From positions 124,001 through 188,000 of the forward strand of contig NZ_JAUFPU010000019.1 in the NCBI RefSeq assembly GCF_030409555.1: 64,000 bases of DNA, given 5' to 3'. Below the pieces are notes generated by a model that worked only from the letters and a program-made list of their open reading frames with translations, was not told where the DNA came from and did no database searches. Source of the DNA: Chitinimonas viridis (GTDB taxonomy: Bacteria; Pseudomonadota; Gammaproteobacteria; Burkholderiales; Chitinimonadaceae). The position numbers and the translations under genes are program-made. Shown piece after piece: positions 27,145 to 36,787 of the stretch; within the stretch, counting starts at the first letter, position 1; every line of letters begins with the position of its first letter.

Positions 27145-27159
27145 TGTAGAATTACTACA
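27145..27159 (+). promoter_or_regulatory. HexR-like operator upstream of pyk
   Basis: TGTAGAATTACTACA: perfect 5-bp arms TGTAG/CTACA around a 5-base AT-rich centre. It matches the HexR operator shape (TGTAATTAAATTACA-type) and resembles the site in front of edd in this window (TGTAGTAAAACTACC). It contains a -10-like TAGAAT and lies about 90 bases before the pyk start, a position suited to repression. HexR control of pyk is known in other proteobacteria; here it is inferred from the sequence alone. Confidence 0.65.
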
Positions 27160-27248
27160 TAAGAGACCGGTATCAGCCGGTTGCCGGAATGCCGCCGAAA
27201 ACCCTGGCGGTGTACGGAACACCCACCCAAGCCGAGGAGTGCTCCCGC

Positions 27249-28670
27249 ATGCAGCGCAGTACCAAGATAGTTGCCACGCTAGGCCCCGCCACCAGCGACC
27301 CAGAGGTGCTTACCCGCTTGATCGCAGCGGGTGTCAATGTCGTACGTTTGAATTTTTCGCATGGTAAGCCTGAGGACCATATCGGTCGTGCCGAGATGGT
27401 GCGGGCGGCGGCTGAGAAGCTGAATCTACCGGTCGCCATCATGGTGGATCTGCAAGGCCCCAAGATACGGGTAGGCAAATTCGAGAAGAACAAGGTCACA
27501 CTGGAGCCGGGCCAGGTGTTCATCCTCGATTCGGCATGCGAGCTGGGCAATAACGAGCGGGTCGGGCTGGATTACAAGGAGCTGCCACGCGATGTCAGCC
27601 CCGGCAATGTGCTGCTGCTTGATGATGGCCGCCTGGTGCTGGATGTGGAAAGCGTGCAGGGTAGCGCCATTCATACCCGCGTGAGGGTAGGGGGCGTGCT
27701 GAGCAACAACAAGGGTATCAACCGGCAAGGCGGTGGGCTTTCTGCGCCGGCCCTGACCGCCAAGGATATGGAGGACATCAAGGTCGCCGCCAAGCTGGAG
27801 GCCGACTATGTGGCCGTGTCCTTCCCCAAGAGTAGCGCGGACATGTATATGGCCCGTACCCTGATACAGGCTGCAGGCAGCCGTGCTCAGGTGGTGGCCA
27901 AGATTGAGCGTACCGAGGCCATTGCCAATCTCGACGAGCTGGTCGAAAGCTCGGATGCCATCATGGTGGCCCGCGGTGACTTGGCGGTGGAAGTAGGCGA
28001 TGCAGCTGTACCTGCCCTGCAAAAACGCATGATTCGTCTGGCGCGGGAAAAGAACAAGCTGACCATCACCGCGACACAGATGATGGAGTCGATGATCTCC
28101 AGCCCGGTGCCGACCCGTGCTGAGGTGAGTGACGTGGCCAATGCGGTGCTGGATGGTACCGACGCCGTGATGCTGTCTGCCGAAACGGCGGCAGGCAAAT
28201 ACCCTATCGAGACGGTGGAGGCGATGGCGCGGGTTTGCCTGGAGGCAGAGAAGTCCTCGGACTACCAGTTGGACCGCGACTTCCTGAATCGTGAATTCAT
28301 CCGGGTCGATCAGTCCATCGCCATGGCGGCCCTGTTTACCGCTACCCACCTCAAGGTCAAGGCCATCGTGGCGTTGACGCAGACAGGGGCTACGGCACTG
28401 TGGACCAGCCGGGTGAACTGCGGTGTGCCTATCTATGCCATGACGCCAGAAATCGCCACCTATCGGCGCCTGAGTCTGTTCCGCGATGTCTATCCCATGA
28501 TGCTGGCGCACGATTGCGACCAGAAGTCGCTGCTGGTGTCGGCCGAACTCAAGCTGCTGGAGCAAGGTCTGGTTCAGCCTGGCGACTTGATCGTGGTAAC
28601 AGTGGGCGATACGGTGGGTTTGATGGGTAGTACCAATACCATGAAGATAGTCAGGGTGGCGCAGCGCTGA
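27249..28670 (+). CDS. pyk: Pyruvate kinase
   Basis: Converts phosphoenolpyruvate and ADP to pyruvate and ATP. About 473 aa. Motifs: KIVATLGPATSD near the N-terminus, NFSHG, the active-site region MVARGDLAVEVG, and ATQMMESMISSPVPTRAEVSDVANAV with MLSAETAAGKYP. The C-terminal domain and length fit the PykA (type II) group. ATG 27249 (MQRSTKIVAT) is preceded by GAGGAG at a somewhat long spacing of about 11 bases; the frame is open back to 27189. A HexR-like palindrome lies upstream, linking it to the Entner-Doudoroff genes. Confidence 0.95.
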   Translation: MQRSTKIVATLGPATSDPEVLTRLIAAGVNVVRLNFSHGKPEDHIGRAEMVRAAAEKLNLPVAIMVDLQGPKIRVGKFEKNKVTLEPGQVFILDSACELGNNERVGLDYKELPRDVSPGNVLLLDDGRLVLDVESVQGSAIHTRVRVGGVLSNNKGINRQGGGLSAPALTAKDMEDIKVAAKLEADYVAVSFPKSSADMYMARTLIQAAGSRAQVVAKIERTEAIANLDELVESSDAIMVARGDLAVEVGDAAVPALQKRMIRLAREKNKLTITATQMMESMISSPVPTRAEVSDVANAVLDGTDAVMLSAETAAGKYPIETVEAMARVCLEAEKSSDYQLDRDFLNREFIRVDQSIAMAALFTATHLKVKAIVALTQTGATALWTSRVNCGVPIYAMTPEIATYRRLSLFRDVYPMMLAHDCDQKSLLVSAELKLLEQGLVQPGDLIVVTVGDTVGLMGSTNTMKIVRVAQR

Positions 28671-28688
28671 TCTGAGCGGTAGCGGCGC

Positions 28689-29732
28689 TTAGCCCAAATC
28701 AGGCGGTGTGCTGAGGGCTACCGCCACGCGGTTGCACCCATCGATTCTTGCCTGGTCCAGCGCCGCACCAGCGGCAGCCAACAGGCTGTGCGCGCCGTAT
28801 ATGCCGTGTTCGGCCGCACAGGCCACACCAAAGCTGGCGGTCATGGCCAGGGCGGGTTCCAGTGGATTGGGTTTGGACTCGATCCGTCCACGCAGCATCT
28901 CGGCCAGGGTGGCAGCGCCATCGGCCGAGGTGTTGGGCAGTACGATGCAGAAGCGGTCGCCAGACAGGCGGCCTGCGGTATCGGTGTTGCGCAGTGATTG
29001 GCGCAGCAGCCTGCCCACCCGCCCCAGCGCGGCGTCGCCGCAGTCGCGGCCCATCTGCTCGTTCATTTCGCCCAGCTTGTCCAGATCGAACAGGATCAGG
29101 GAGAAGGGGTGGCCAAACCGATGGGCGCGATTGCATTCCTCTTCGATGCGCGCCAGCAACCACGGCCGGTTGGGCAGGCCGGTGAGATGGTCCATCCGGG
29201 TAGCGCGCTCCTGCTCCAGCAGGGCCCCCTCCAGCTCCTTGCGCACCCGCCGCCACTCCACCAGAGCCGACGCTTGCCGACCCAGTTGCAGCAGCCATTC
29301 ACGTTGCTCTGCATCCAGCAGGCGTGGGCGGTTGTCCAACAGGCTCAGCACCCCTATGGCATGCCCATTCGGGGCACAAATGGGTGTGGCTGCATACATG
29401 CAAAAACCGAATCCGCTTTGGGTCAGCGGGTGGCTGGCCGTACGCGGGTCGGTATGCAGGTCGGGGATATTGATAAAGGCATCGCCAGTCAGTGCCAGGT
29501 CGGCAAAAGTGGCGCCGCGCGGCAACTGGCGAAAGGGCAGGTAGTCCACCGAGGCGCTGATCCAGACGATGCCGCGATCGACAAAGGCGACGAAGGCCTG
29601 GGGGACATCACACAGCCTGGCGGCAGCCTGCACAATGAAATCGAAATCCTCGTGCTTCTGGTTGTCCAGCAAGCCGCTTTGGTACAGCGCCTTGAGCCTT
29701 TGCTCTTCGTCGTAGTGTGCCGCGCCTGACAT
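28689..29732 (-). CDS. GAF-GGDEF protein with degenerate active site (SGDRF)
   Basis: A 347-aa cytosolic signalling protein with an N-terminal GAF domain (about 25-165) and a C-terminal GGDEF domain (about 178-340). The active-site loop reads RLSGDRF (255-261) in place of GGDEF/GGEEF, so the catalytic acidic residue and a glycine are lost. The inhibitory c-di-GMP site RNTD (248-251) is retained. Probably not a diguanylate cyclase; it could be a c-di-GMP sensor. It is paralogous to the GAF-GGDEF gene at 31990-33021: same architecture, and RLKALYQSGLLDN against RLAALHRCGIFQT. Convergent with pyk; faces away from a 5' leader hairpin. Confidence 0.85.
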   Translation of the reverse strand: MSGAAHYDEEQRLKALYQSGLLDNQKHEDFDFIVQAAARLCDVPQAFVAFVDRGIVWISASVDYLPFRQLPRGATFADLALTGDAFINIPDLHTDPRTASHPLTQSGFGFCMYAATPICAPNGHAIGVLSLLDNRPRLLDAEQREWLLQLGRQASALVEWRRVRKELEGALLEQERATRMDHLTGLPNRPWLLARIEEECNRAHRFGHPFSLILFDLDKLGEMNEQMGRDCGDAALGRVGRLLRQSLRNTDTAGRLSGDRFCIVLPNTSADGAATLAEMLRGRIESKPNPLEPALAMTASFGVACAAEHGIYGAHSLLAAAGAALDQARIDGCNRVAVALSTPPDLG

Positions 29733-29733
29733 G

Positions 29734-29783
29734 AAAACTCCCCTTTACCTGTTTCAGCATAGGGGAGTTTTATGACAAAGCAA
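29734..29783 (-). promoter_or_regulatory. Promoter and inverted repeat in front of the degenerate GGDEF gene
   Basis: On the minus strand TTGCTT (plus 29778-29783) and TATGCT (plus 29756-29761) are 16 bases apart. An 11-bp perfect inverted repeat, AAAACTCCCCT/AGGGGAGTTTT (29761-29771 and 29734-29744), has its 3' arm covering the ribosome-binding site GGGGAG just before the ATG. If transcription starts upstream of both arms the site would be hidden in a hairpin. If it starts from TATGCT only the 3' arm is transcribed. Confidence 0.45.
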
Positions 29784-29878
29784 TCAGCCTTTGGGCGGAT
29801 ATTCTACGCCATAACCGCCGTATATCGCCATTTCATGGCTTTGGTCAGCAAAGGGTCAGTTTTCCAAATGCAAGTTAT

Positions 29879-31858
29879 TCACAGCTTGAACTTGGCGAAC
29901 ATGGTGCGGATGCCGCTGGCCAGTTGATCCAGCTCGCCCAGGGTGCCGGTCATGGCCTGCAAGGCTTCGTCGCTTTGCTGGATCTGGGCCGTCACGCGCT
30001 CGGCATTCTGTGCCATCAGGGTGGCGGCTTGCCGCTGCTCACTGGTGGAATGGGCGATTTCACGCATATTGCTGACGACTTCCGACATGCGTTGCTGTAT
30101 CTGGGCGATGTTGCTGGCAGTCTCACGTATCAGCCCGGCGCCGGCCTCTACCGAGCTGAGCGTACGTTGCATATTGCCCGTGGCGCCCTGCGTGGCATCG
30201 CGCATGCTGCCTATCATGGTGGAGATTTCCTGGGTGGCCTGGCCGGTGCGCTCGGCCAGCTTGCGGACTTCGTCGGCCACCACCGCAAAACCACGGCCCT
30301 GCTCGCCGGCGCGTGCCGCTTCGATGGCTGCGTTGAGCGCCAGCAGGTTGGTCTGGTCGGCAATCTCCTTGATCACCTGCACGATGCCACCGATATCGTC
30401 GGCACGGCGATTGACCTCGGTAAACAGCGAGGACAGTTCGCGCACAGCGCTGGCCGAGTTGTCGATTTCGCCGGATACCTGGGCAATGCTGTTGGAACCC
30501 TCAGCCGACAGTTTGCCGGTGGCGTCGACCAGGGTGTTGGCGTCGCCGGCATAGTCCGCGATATGCGAAATACTGACGGTCAGCTCCTCTATGGTGGCGG
30601 CGTTGGCCGCCCCGTGGTCGGCCAGCTGGCGCGAGTCCTCCGCCATGCGGCGGGTCAGGGTGGCGATGTTGTTGACGCCGTCGGTGAGGTGGCTGGCCTC
30701 GCCCTGCAGTTCCACAAACATCTGGCGCAGTTGTTCCTGAAACTGGTTGAAGGCCAGGGCCGTCTGGGCAATCTCATCATTACCGCTGACCGGGATGCGG
30801 CGGGTAAGGTCGCCGCCACCGGTCGCGATGGCACGCATGGCATCACGCACCCGCATCAGGCCTGCCAGCATCTTGCTGATGGTGGCCGTCAGCAGGGCCA
30901 TGGATATCACCAGCAGCACGACCACCAGCACGACCGAGAAGACCAGCAGCTTGCCGAGCGGCGCCAGGGCATCGGATTTGTCTATGGCCACTGCCAGATA
31001 CCAGCCGGTGCTGGGGATGGGGCGTACCTGGACAAACTTTTCCTGCCCATCAATGGTGATCTGCTCCATCTGGCCGCCTTCGGCCATGGCTTTGAGCTTG
31101 CTGGCATCCAGCCCTGGCGCCATCTCTATGGCCGGCTTCATGCGCTTGGCTTCTTCGGAGTGGATCAGCACCACCCCCTTGGCATCGAGCGCAAAGGCGT
31201 AGCCCTGGTGGGCCAGCTTGACCCCCAGTACACCGCTGACCAAGCCATCCATGAACACATCACCGGCTGCCACACCGGCCGTGGCGCCGCTGACTGGGCT
31301 GGCCATGGAAATCACCAGTTTCTTGGTAGCGGCATCCAGATAGGGTTCGGTGATGATGGTCTTGCCCGCCGACTTGGCTTGCTGGTACCACGGCCGGCCT
31401 GTCGGGTCGTAACCCTCGGGCAGGTTCTGTGGTTTGGAGAAAACGATCTGCTTGTCGTCATAGCCCACATAGGTGGTATCAAACTGGCCGGACTTCTCGC
31501 TCAACTGCAAAAAGGGGAGCACGGGCGGGGCAGCTGGTGTCGCCGGAGCGGCTGGTGCGGCGGCTTCTGCCGTGGCTGCAGCGGGTGCGGCATCTGCTGC
31601 GGGTTCTGGGGCTGCTGCCGGCGCAGCGGTGGTAAGTTGGCCTGCCGTACCCGCCAGGGCGGTGATGATGGAGGATTTGGCGTTCAGCCATTCGTCCGCC
31701 GATCGCGCGGCTGCCTGGGCGGCCTCGCTGGACTGGGACTGCAATGCCGCCATCAACTCATCGCGCATGCGAGTGTAGGAGGCAATGGTAAGGATCAAGG
31801 CGACTATGCTGACCAGAATGGCCATGGCAATAATGAGTTTGCTGCGTAGTGATTGCAT
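29879..31858 (-). CDS. Methyl-accepting chemotaxis protein (dCache type)
   Basis: A 659-aa transmembrane chemoreceptor. TM1 at about 7-28, a periplasmic double-Cache sensor (about 35-310, with [16 protein letters not shown] and [12 protein letters not shown]), TM2 at about 317-340, a HAMP region (about 340-395) and the cytoplasmic signalling domain with the hairpin tip [20 protein letters not shown]. No C-terminal CheR/CheB-binding pentapeptide (it ends MFAKFKL). Residues 78-113 are an almost pure Ala/Pro/Glu stretch inserted in the sensor domain. Ligand unknown. It lies between two GAF-GGDEF paralogues. Confidence 0.92.
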   Translation of the reverse strand: MQSLRSKLIIAMAILVSIVALILTIASYTRMRDELMAALQSQSSEAAQAAARSADEWLNAKSSIITALAGTAGQLTTAAPAAAPEPAADAAPAAATAEAAAPAAPATPAAPPVLPFLQLSEKSGQFDTTYVGYDDKQIVFSKPQNLPEGYDPTGRPWYQQAKSAGKTIITEPYLDAATKKLVISMASPVSGATAGVAAGDVFMDGLVSGVLGVKLAHQGYAFALDAKGVVLIHSEEAKRMKPAIEMAPGLDASKLKAMAEGGQMEQITIDGQEKFVQVRPIPSTGWYLAVAIDKSDALAPLGKLLVFSVVLVVVLLVISMALLTATISKMLAGLMRVRDAMRAIATGGGDLTRRIPVSGNDEIAQTALAFNQFQEQLRQMFVELQGEASHLTDGVNNIATLTRRMAEDSRQLADHGAANAATIEELTVSISHIADYAGDANTLVDATGKLSAEGSNSIAQVSGEIDNSASAVRELSSLFTEVNRRADDIGGIVQVIKEIADQTNLLALNAAIEAARAGEQGRGFAVVADEVRKLAERTGQATQEISTMIGSMRDATQGATGNMQRTLSSVEAGAGLIRETASNIAQIQQRMSEVVSNMREIAHSTSEQRQAATLMAQNAERVTAQIQQSDEALQAMTGTLGELDQLASGIRTMFAKFKL

Positions 31859-31989
31859 GCGTCTGCTCGCTTGGAGGGAGTAGGGTCAGTAGCAACGGGA
31901 CAACATCGTGACAACCAGCTGAGCCGGCTTACGCTCTAATCATTGGCAAGCTTGGGTTGCGAATCAAGTTGCTGCAGCTTCAGCCTAGA

Positions 31990-33021
31990 CTAGGCCAGCG
32001 CCTCTTGCGCGACCACAACGCAGTTGCGGCCGTTGTCCTTGGCGCGATACAGAGCGGCATCCGCCTGGGCCAGCAGTGTGGCTGGGTGGCATTGCTCCAG
32101 GTGGCTGCTGGCGGCCACCCCCAGGCTGGCAGTGACATACTCCGGCGCACCGGCAGTACGATGCGAGCGGGTAGCCAGCCGGCCGCATAGGGTATCGGCC
32201 ACGGTGGCGGCACCGTCCAGCTCGGTATGCGGCAGCAGCAGGCACAGTTCCTCGCCGCCGTAACGGCCGGCGCTGTCCGTCTCGCGCAGGGTCTCGCGTA
32301 TCAGTCTGCCTGTATTGGCCAGTACGATATCGCCAGTGGCGTGGCCCCACTGGTCGTTCACCTGCTTGAAATGGTCCAGGTCCAGCAGCACCAGCGCCAT
32401 GGGCTCCTTGAACCGGCGCGCCCTGGCACACTCCTCGCTCAGGCGCTCCATCAGGCGGCGGCGGTTCATCAGCCCGGTCAGCTCGTCGGTCGTGGCCAGG
32501 CGTTCCAGCAGATGCACATTGGCTTCCAGCTCACGCTTGTGCTGGCGCAGCTCCACCAGGGCCATGACCTGGCGGGCCAGGGACTGTAGCAGTTCTAGCT
32601 GGTGATCGTTGGGGCTGCCCGCCCGCTTGTCGAGCACGCAGAGCGTACCGATAGCCTGCTGATCGGCAGTCAGCAGGGGAACACCGGCATACCTGCGAAA
32701 ACCGTCCAGGGTCGGTGGCATGCTAGCTGTGCGCGGGTCGCTGCAAAGGTCGTGCACGACCAGAGGCTGGCCGCTGCGGATGACAAAATCACAATAGTCG
32801 TCGCAGCGGGCCGCCGGGGCGATCTTTTCCACGCCATGCCAGGCCTTGGCCCAGACATAGTCCTGATCCACGAATGTGACAAATGCATAGGGCACCTGGC
32901 ATATCTCAGCCGCCAGGCGGGTCAGAAAATCGAAATCCTGCTCGGCAGGGGTCTGGAATATACCGCAGCGATGCAGCGCTGCCAGGCGGGCGGCTTCCGG
33001 GTCGGCATTCTGACGGTTCAT
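31990..33021 (-). CDS. GAF-GGDEF diguanylate cyclase
   Basis: A 343-aa cytosolic protein: GAF domain (about 25-165) followed by GGDEF (about 178-335). The active site is intact, RYGGEEL with GGEEL at 255-259, and the inhibitory site RETD is at 246-249, so it should make c-di-GMP with product feedback. ATG 33021 (MNRQNADPEA) is preceded by GGAGGA at 4 bases. The frame is open upstream to 33069, but that would start inside the promoter (TTGACT, plus 33064-33069; TATGCT, plus 33043-33048). Paralogue of the degenerate gene at 28689-29732. Confidence 0.9.
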   Translation of the reverse strand: MNRQNADPEAARLAALHRCGIFQTPAEQDFDFLTRLAAEICQVPYAFVTFVDQDYVWAKAWHGVEKIAPAARCDDYCDFVIRSGQPLVVHDLCSDPRTASMPPTLDGFRRYAGVPLLTADQQAIGTLCVLDKRAGSPNDHQLELLQSLARQVMALVELRQHKRELEANVHLLERLATTDELTGLMNRRRLMERLSEECARARRFKEPMALVLLDLDHFKQVNDQWGHATGDIVLANTGRLIRETLRETDSAGRYGGEELCLLLPHTELDGAATVADTLCGRLATRSHRTAGAPEYVTASLGVAASSHLEQCHPATLLAQADAALYRAKDNGRNCVVVAQEALA

Positions 33022-33131
33022 GGTGTCCTCCGCAGTTGCTTCAGCATAGGCCATAGCCGGCGCAGTCAAGGTGACCGATGGTCGGTAGCCTTGATGCTCA
33101 AATACTTGCAGATGTCACGCCGGCATGACTA

Positions 33132-33163
33132 CGCCGGCTAGCCGACATGGGGCTAGGCCGGCG
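33132..33163 (-). terminator. Stable hairpin after the PDH operon
   Basis: CGCCGGCTAGCC (33132-33143) and GGCTAGGCCGGCG (33151-33163) pair along 12 bases with one bulged base and a 7-base loop. It lies about 18 bases beyond the lpdA stop on the minus strand. No U-tract follows, so it may protect the mRNA end or require Rho for termination. Confidence 0.4.
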
Positions 33164-33180
33164 TCGCGCTTGCAGCCGGA

Positions 33181-34959
33181 TTACTTCTTGCGTACAGGCG
33201 GCAGGTCGGTACAGCTGCCTTCGGCCACTTCGGCTGCCAAGCCTATGGACTCGCCCAGAGTCGGGTGAGCATGGATGGTCTTGCCGATATCGGTAGGATC
33301 ACAACCCATCTCTATCGCCAGGCCTATCTCGCCCAGCATATCGCCGGCATGGGTGCCCACGATGGCACCACCGATCAGCCGGTGGGTCTCCGCGTCGAAA
33401 ATCAGCTTGGTGAATCCTTCGTCGCGGCCATTGGCGATGGCGCGGCCAGAAGCGGCCCAGGGGAAGACCGATTTTTCGATCTTGATGCCGTTCTTCTTGG
33501 CTTCGTCCTCGGTCACCCCCACCCACGCCACTTCCGGGTCGGTATAGGCCACGCCAGGGATGGCGCGGGCATCGAAGTAGGCTTTGTGGCCGGCAGCCAC
33601 TTCGGCGGCCACGTGGCCCTCGTGCACGGCCTTGTGCGCCAGCATGGGCTGGCCGACGATATCGCCGATGGCAAAGATATGCGGCACATTGGTGCGCATC
33701 TGCTTGTCCACCTCGATGAAGCCCCGGTCGGTCACGGCCACGCCAGCCTGCTCGGCGCCTATCAGTTTGCCATTGGGTGCACGGCCGGCGGCGACCAGCA
33801 CCATATCGTAGCGCTGTGCCTCCTTGGGCGCCGCATCACCCTCGAAGGTGACATAGATGCCGTCAGGCTTGGCTTCGACCGCGACTGTCTTGGTCTTGAG
33901 CATGATGTTGTCGAAACGGTGGGCATTCATCTTCTGCCATACCCGCACCAGATCGCGATCTGCGCCCTGCATCAGGCCGTCCATCATTTCGACCACATCC
34001 AGGCGGGCACCCAGCGTGGAGTAGACCGTGCCCATTTCCAGACCAATGATGCCACCACCTATCACCAGCATTTTCTTGGGGACAGCTTGCAGTCCGAGTG
34101 CACCCGTGCTGTCGACGATGCGTGGGTCCTCAGGGATGAAGGGCAGCTTCACCACGCGGGAACCGGCTGCGATGATGGCCTGCTTGAACTTGATCACCTG
34201 CTTCTGGCCGGTTTTTTCCTGGCCGGTGCCGGTCGTGAGCTCAACCTCGACATGGTAGGGGTCAAGAAAGCGTCCCAGGCCACGTATCACCTCGACCTTG
34301 CGGGCCTTGGCCATGCCGGTCAGCCCAGTAGTAAGCTTGCCGATCACTTTGTTCTTGTAGCCACGCAGGGCGTCCAGATCAATCTCCGGCTCGGGATACT
34401 TGATGCCGTTGGTGGCCAGATGGCGCACCTCGTCGATGACAGCGGCGTTATGCAGCAAGGCTTTCGAGGGGATGCAGCCCACGTTCAGGCAAACGCCACC
34501 CAGCGTCGCGTAACGTTCGACCATGGCTACCTTCAGGCCCAGGTCTGCGGCGCGGAAGGCGGCAGAATAGCCGCCAGGACCGCCACCCAGAACCAGGACA
34601 TCGTATTCAGCATCAGCCGCGCCGCCATGGCTGGCAGGCTGCGCTGCTGCAACAGGGGCGGCAGCTGGCGCAGCGGGTGCGGCGGCGAGTGGGGCAGCGG
34701 GGCTGGCAGCAGCGGCATCCCGGGCCTCCAGCAGCAGCATCACGCTGCCTTCACTGACCTTGTCACCGACCTTGATCCGGATTTCCTTGACCACGCCGGC
34801 TGCACTGGCCGGGACTTCCATGCTGGCCTTGTCGGTTTCCAGGGTGATCAGTGAGTCTTCTTTGGCGATGCTGTCGCCCACCTTGACGAAGACTTCGATC
34901 ACTTCCACGTTCTTGGCATCGCCAATGTCGGGGACCTTCAGTTCAATCACATTGCTCAT
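33181..34959 (-). CDS. lpdA: Dihydrolipoyl dehydrogenase with N-terminal lipoyl domain
   Basis: E3 component of the pyruvate dehydrogenase complex: reoxidises dihydrolipoamide with FAD and NAD. 592 aa. An N-terminal lipoyl domain (residues 1-80, lipoyl lysine in [10 protein letters not shown]) is joined by an Ala/Pro linker to the flavoenzyme. The redox disulphide is in [16 protein letters not shown], and the C-terminal HAHPTLGES provides the catalytic His. Such lipoyl-bearing E3 proteins are known in Neisseria and other betaproteobacteria. Start ATG 34959 has GGAG upstream. The lipoyl domain and its leader are nearly copied from aceF. Last gene of the aceE-aceF-lpdA operon. Confidence 0.95.
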   Translation of the reverse strand: MSNVIELKVPDIGDAKNVEVIEVFVKVGDSIAKEDSLITLETDKASMEVPASAAGVVKEIRIKVGDKVSEGSVMLLLEARDAAAASPAAPLAAAPAAPAAAPVAAAQPASHGGAADAEYDVLVLGGGPGGYSAAFRAADLGLKVAMVERYATLGGVCLNVGCIPSKALLHNAAVIDEVRHLATNGIKYPEPEIDLDALRGYKNKVIGKLTTGLTGMAKARKVEVIRGLGRFLDPYHVEVELTTGTGQEKTGQKQVIKFKQAIIAAGSRVVKLPFIPEDPRIVDSTGALGLQAVPKKMLVIGGGIIGLEMGTVYSTLGARLDVVEMMDGLMQGADRDLVRVWQKMNAHRFDNIMLKTKTVAVEAKPDGIYVTFEGDAAPKEAQRYDMVLVAAGRAPNGKLIGAEQAGVAVTDRGFIEVDKQMRTNVPHIFAIGDIVGQPMLAHKAVHEGHVAAEVAAGHKAYFDARAIPGVAYTDPEVAWVGVTEDEAKKNGIKIEKSVFPWAASGRAIANGRDEGFTKLIFDAETHRLIGGAIVGTHAGDMLGEIGLAIEMGCDPTDIGKTIHAHPTLGESIGLAAEVAEGSCTDLPPVRKK

Positions 34960-35149
34960 GGGGTTTCCTCCGTGAAACGTGATACCGCCGGGCGGCGATG
35001 GAAAGCGAGAGGGCCTGGCGGCCGCCCCACTTCCCGGACACTCCCTCAACCCCACGCTCGCTGCCGCTTGCGCATCGCTACCTTGCCTGGGCTTGCTGGG
35101 CAGTGGGGTTGGCAGGCTGGTCCTTCACGGTTCCATAGTTCACTTGGGG

Positions 35150-36787
35150 TTAAAGCATCAGGCGGCGGATGTCGCCCAGTACCTGTGACAGATAGGTAGT
35201 GAATCGGGCTGCCGAAGCGCCGTCGATCACACGATGGTCATAGCTCAGCGAGAGCGGCAGGATCAGCCGCGGCGCAAACTCGCTGCCGTTCCAGACTGGC
35301 TTGATGCTGGACTTGGAAACACCGAGGATGGCAACTTCCGGTGCATTGACAATGGGTGTGAAGGCCGTTCCCCCGACCCCGCCGAGCGAGGAGATGGAAA
35401 AGCAACCGCCCTGCATCTCGGCCGGCAGCAGCTTGCCGTCGCGTGCTTTGGCTGCCAAGGCGCCGGTTTCGGTGGCTAACTCGATCAGCGACTTCTTGTT
35501 GGCATCGCGTATTACCGGCACCACCAGGCCATTGGGGGTGTCGGCGGCGAAGCCGATATGGAAATACTGCTTCAGCACCAGGTTTTCACCGTCGAGGCTG
35601 CTGTTGAAGTCGGGGAACTTCTTCAGCGCCGCGACCACGGCTTTGATGATGAAGGCCAAGGGGGTGATCTTGAGGTTCTGTTTTTTCAGTTCCTCGCTCA
35701 TTTCCTTGCGGAAGGCTTCCATGTCGGTGATGTCGGCTTCGTCGAACTGGGTGACGTGAGGAATCATGACCCAGTTGCGCGCCAGGTTGGCACCCGAAAT
35801 CTTCTTGATACGCGAGAGCGGCTTGGCCTCGACCGGGCCGTACTTGGCGAAGTCGACCTTGGGCCAGGGCAGCAGGTCCAGTACGCTGCCGCTGCCATTG
35901 GTGGGCGTGGCGGTATTGGCCACGGCGCCACTGAGCACGTTCTTGACGTAGGCCTGGATGTCGCTGGCAACAATGCGCCCCTTGGGGCCGCTACCCTTGA
36001 CACGACCCAGGTCCACGCCCAGCTCGCGGGCAAACTTGCGTACCGACGGGCTGGCATGGGCGGTCCTGAAGCCGGCTTCTTCAACCTTGGCTGGGGGCGC
36101 TGTGCTAACGGCGGCAACTGCGGGTGCAGGGGGCGTCGCAGCAACGGCAGGTGGCGCGGCAGTCGGGGCGGGTGTACTGGCTGTGGGGGCGGGTGTCGCG
36201 GCGGCACCAGCTTGCGTGGACAGGGTCAGGATCAGCGAGCCTTCCGATGCCTTGTCGCCTACCTTGATGGCCAGGCTTTCTACAACACCGGCAGCAGGGG
36301 AGGGCACTTCCATGCTGGCCTTGTCGGTTTCCAGCGTGATCAGGGAGTCGTCCTTCTTCACGCTGTCGCCGATTTTGACGAAGACTTCGATGACGTCGAC
36401 ATTGCTGGCGTCGCCAATATCGGGCACCTTGACCTCGATAGAGGTGCTGGCAGCAGCTTGTGCGGCAGCTGGCGCGGCTACTGGGGGGGCTGCGACTTCA
36501 GGCGCGGGGGTGGCCGCAGGCGCTGCAGCGGGCGCAGCGGCAGCAGCACCCGCCTCTATCACGACCACCACGCTGCCTTCAGAGGCCTTGTCGCCCACCT
36601 TGAGGCGGACTTCCTTGACCACCCCGGCGGCGCTGGCCGGGACTTCCATGCTGGCCTTGTCGGTTTCCAGGGTGATCAGCGAATCGTCCTTCTTGATCAC
36701 ATCGCCTGGTTTGACAAAGACTTCAATCACGTCGACATCCTTGGCATCGCCAATGTCGGGCACTTTCAGTTCAATCAGATTGCTCAT
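35150..36787 (-). CDS. aceF: Pyruvate dehydrogenase E2, dihydrolipoyllysine acetyltransferase
   Basis: Core of the PDH complex; transfers acetyl groups to CoA. 545 aa. Two lipoyl domains (residues 1-80 and about 118-195, each with [10 protein letters not shown]), Ala/Pro-rich linkers, a peripheral-subunit-binding domain (HASPSVRKFARELGVDL, about 245-285) and the catalytic domain with SLSYDHRVIDGASAARF near the C-terminus (HRVIDG active-site motif). ATG 36787 is used because the ATG six bases earlier overlaps the GGAGG ribosome-binding site. Separated from aceE by 98 bases with a strong hairpin, and from lpdA by 190 bases. Confidence 0.95.
   Translation of the reverse strand: MSNLIELKVPDIGDAKDVDVIEVFVKPGDVIKKDDSLITLETDKASMEVPASAAGVVKEVRLKVGDKASEGSVVVVIEAGAAAAAPAAAPAATPAPEVAAPPVAAPAAAQAAASTSIEVKVPDIGDASNVDVIEVFVKIGDSVKKDDSLITLETDKASMEVPSPAAGVVESLAIKVGDKASEGSLILTLSTQAGAAATPAPTASTPAPTAAPPAVAATPPAPAVAAVSTAPPAKVEEAGFRTAHASPSVRKFARELGVDLGRVKGSGPKGRIVASDIQAYVKNVLSGAVANTATPTNGSGSVLDLLPWPKVDFAKYGPVEAKPLSRIKKISGANLARNWVMIPHVTQFDEADITDMEAFRKEMSEELKKQNLKITPLAFIIKAVVAALKKFPDFNSSLDGENLVLKQYFHIGFAADTPNGLVVPVIRDANKKSLIELATETGALAAKARDGKLLPAEMQGGCFSISSLGGVGGTAFTPIVNAPEVAILGVSKSSIKPVWNGSEFAPRLILPLSLSYDHRVIDGASAARFTTYLSQVLGDIRRLML

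Noticed and set aside
29924-31849. 641-codon plus-strand frame opposite the chemoreceptor
   Set aside because: Shadow of the chemoreceptor gene; Gly/His/Gln-rich translation without recognisable domains.
33265-34854. 529-codon plus-strand frame opposite lpdA
   Set aside because: Shadow of lpdA, whose redox and catalytic motifs are all present on the minus strand.
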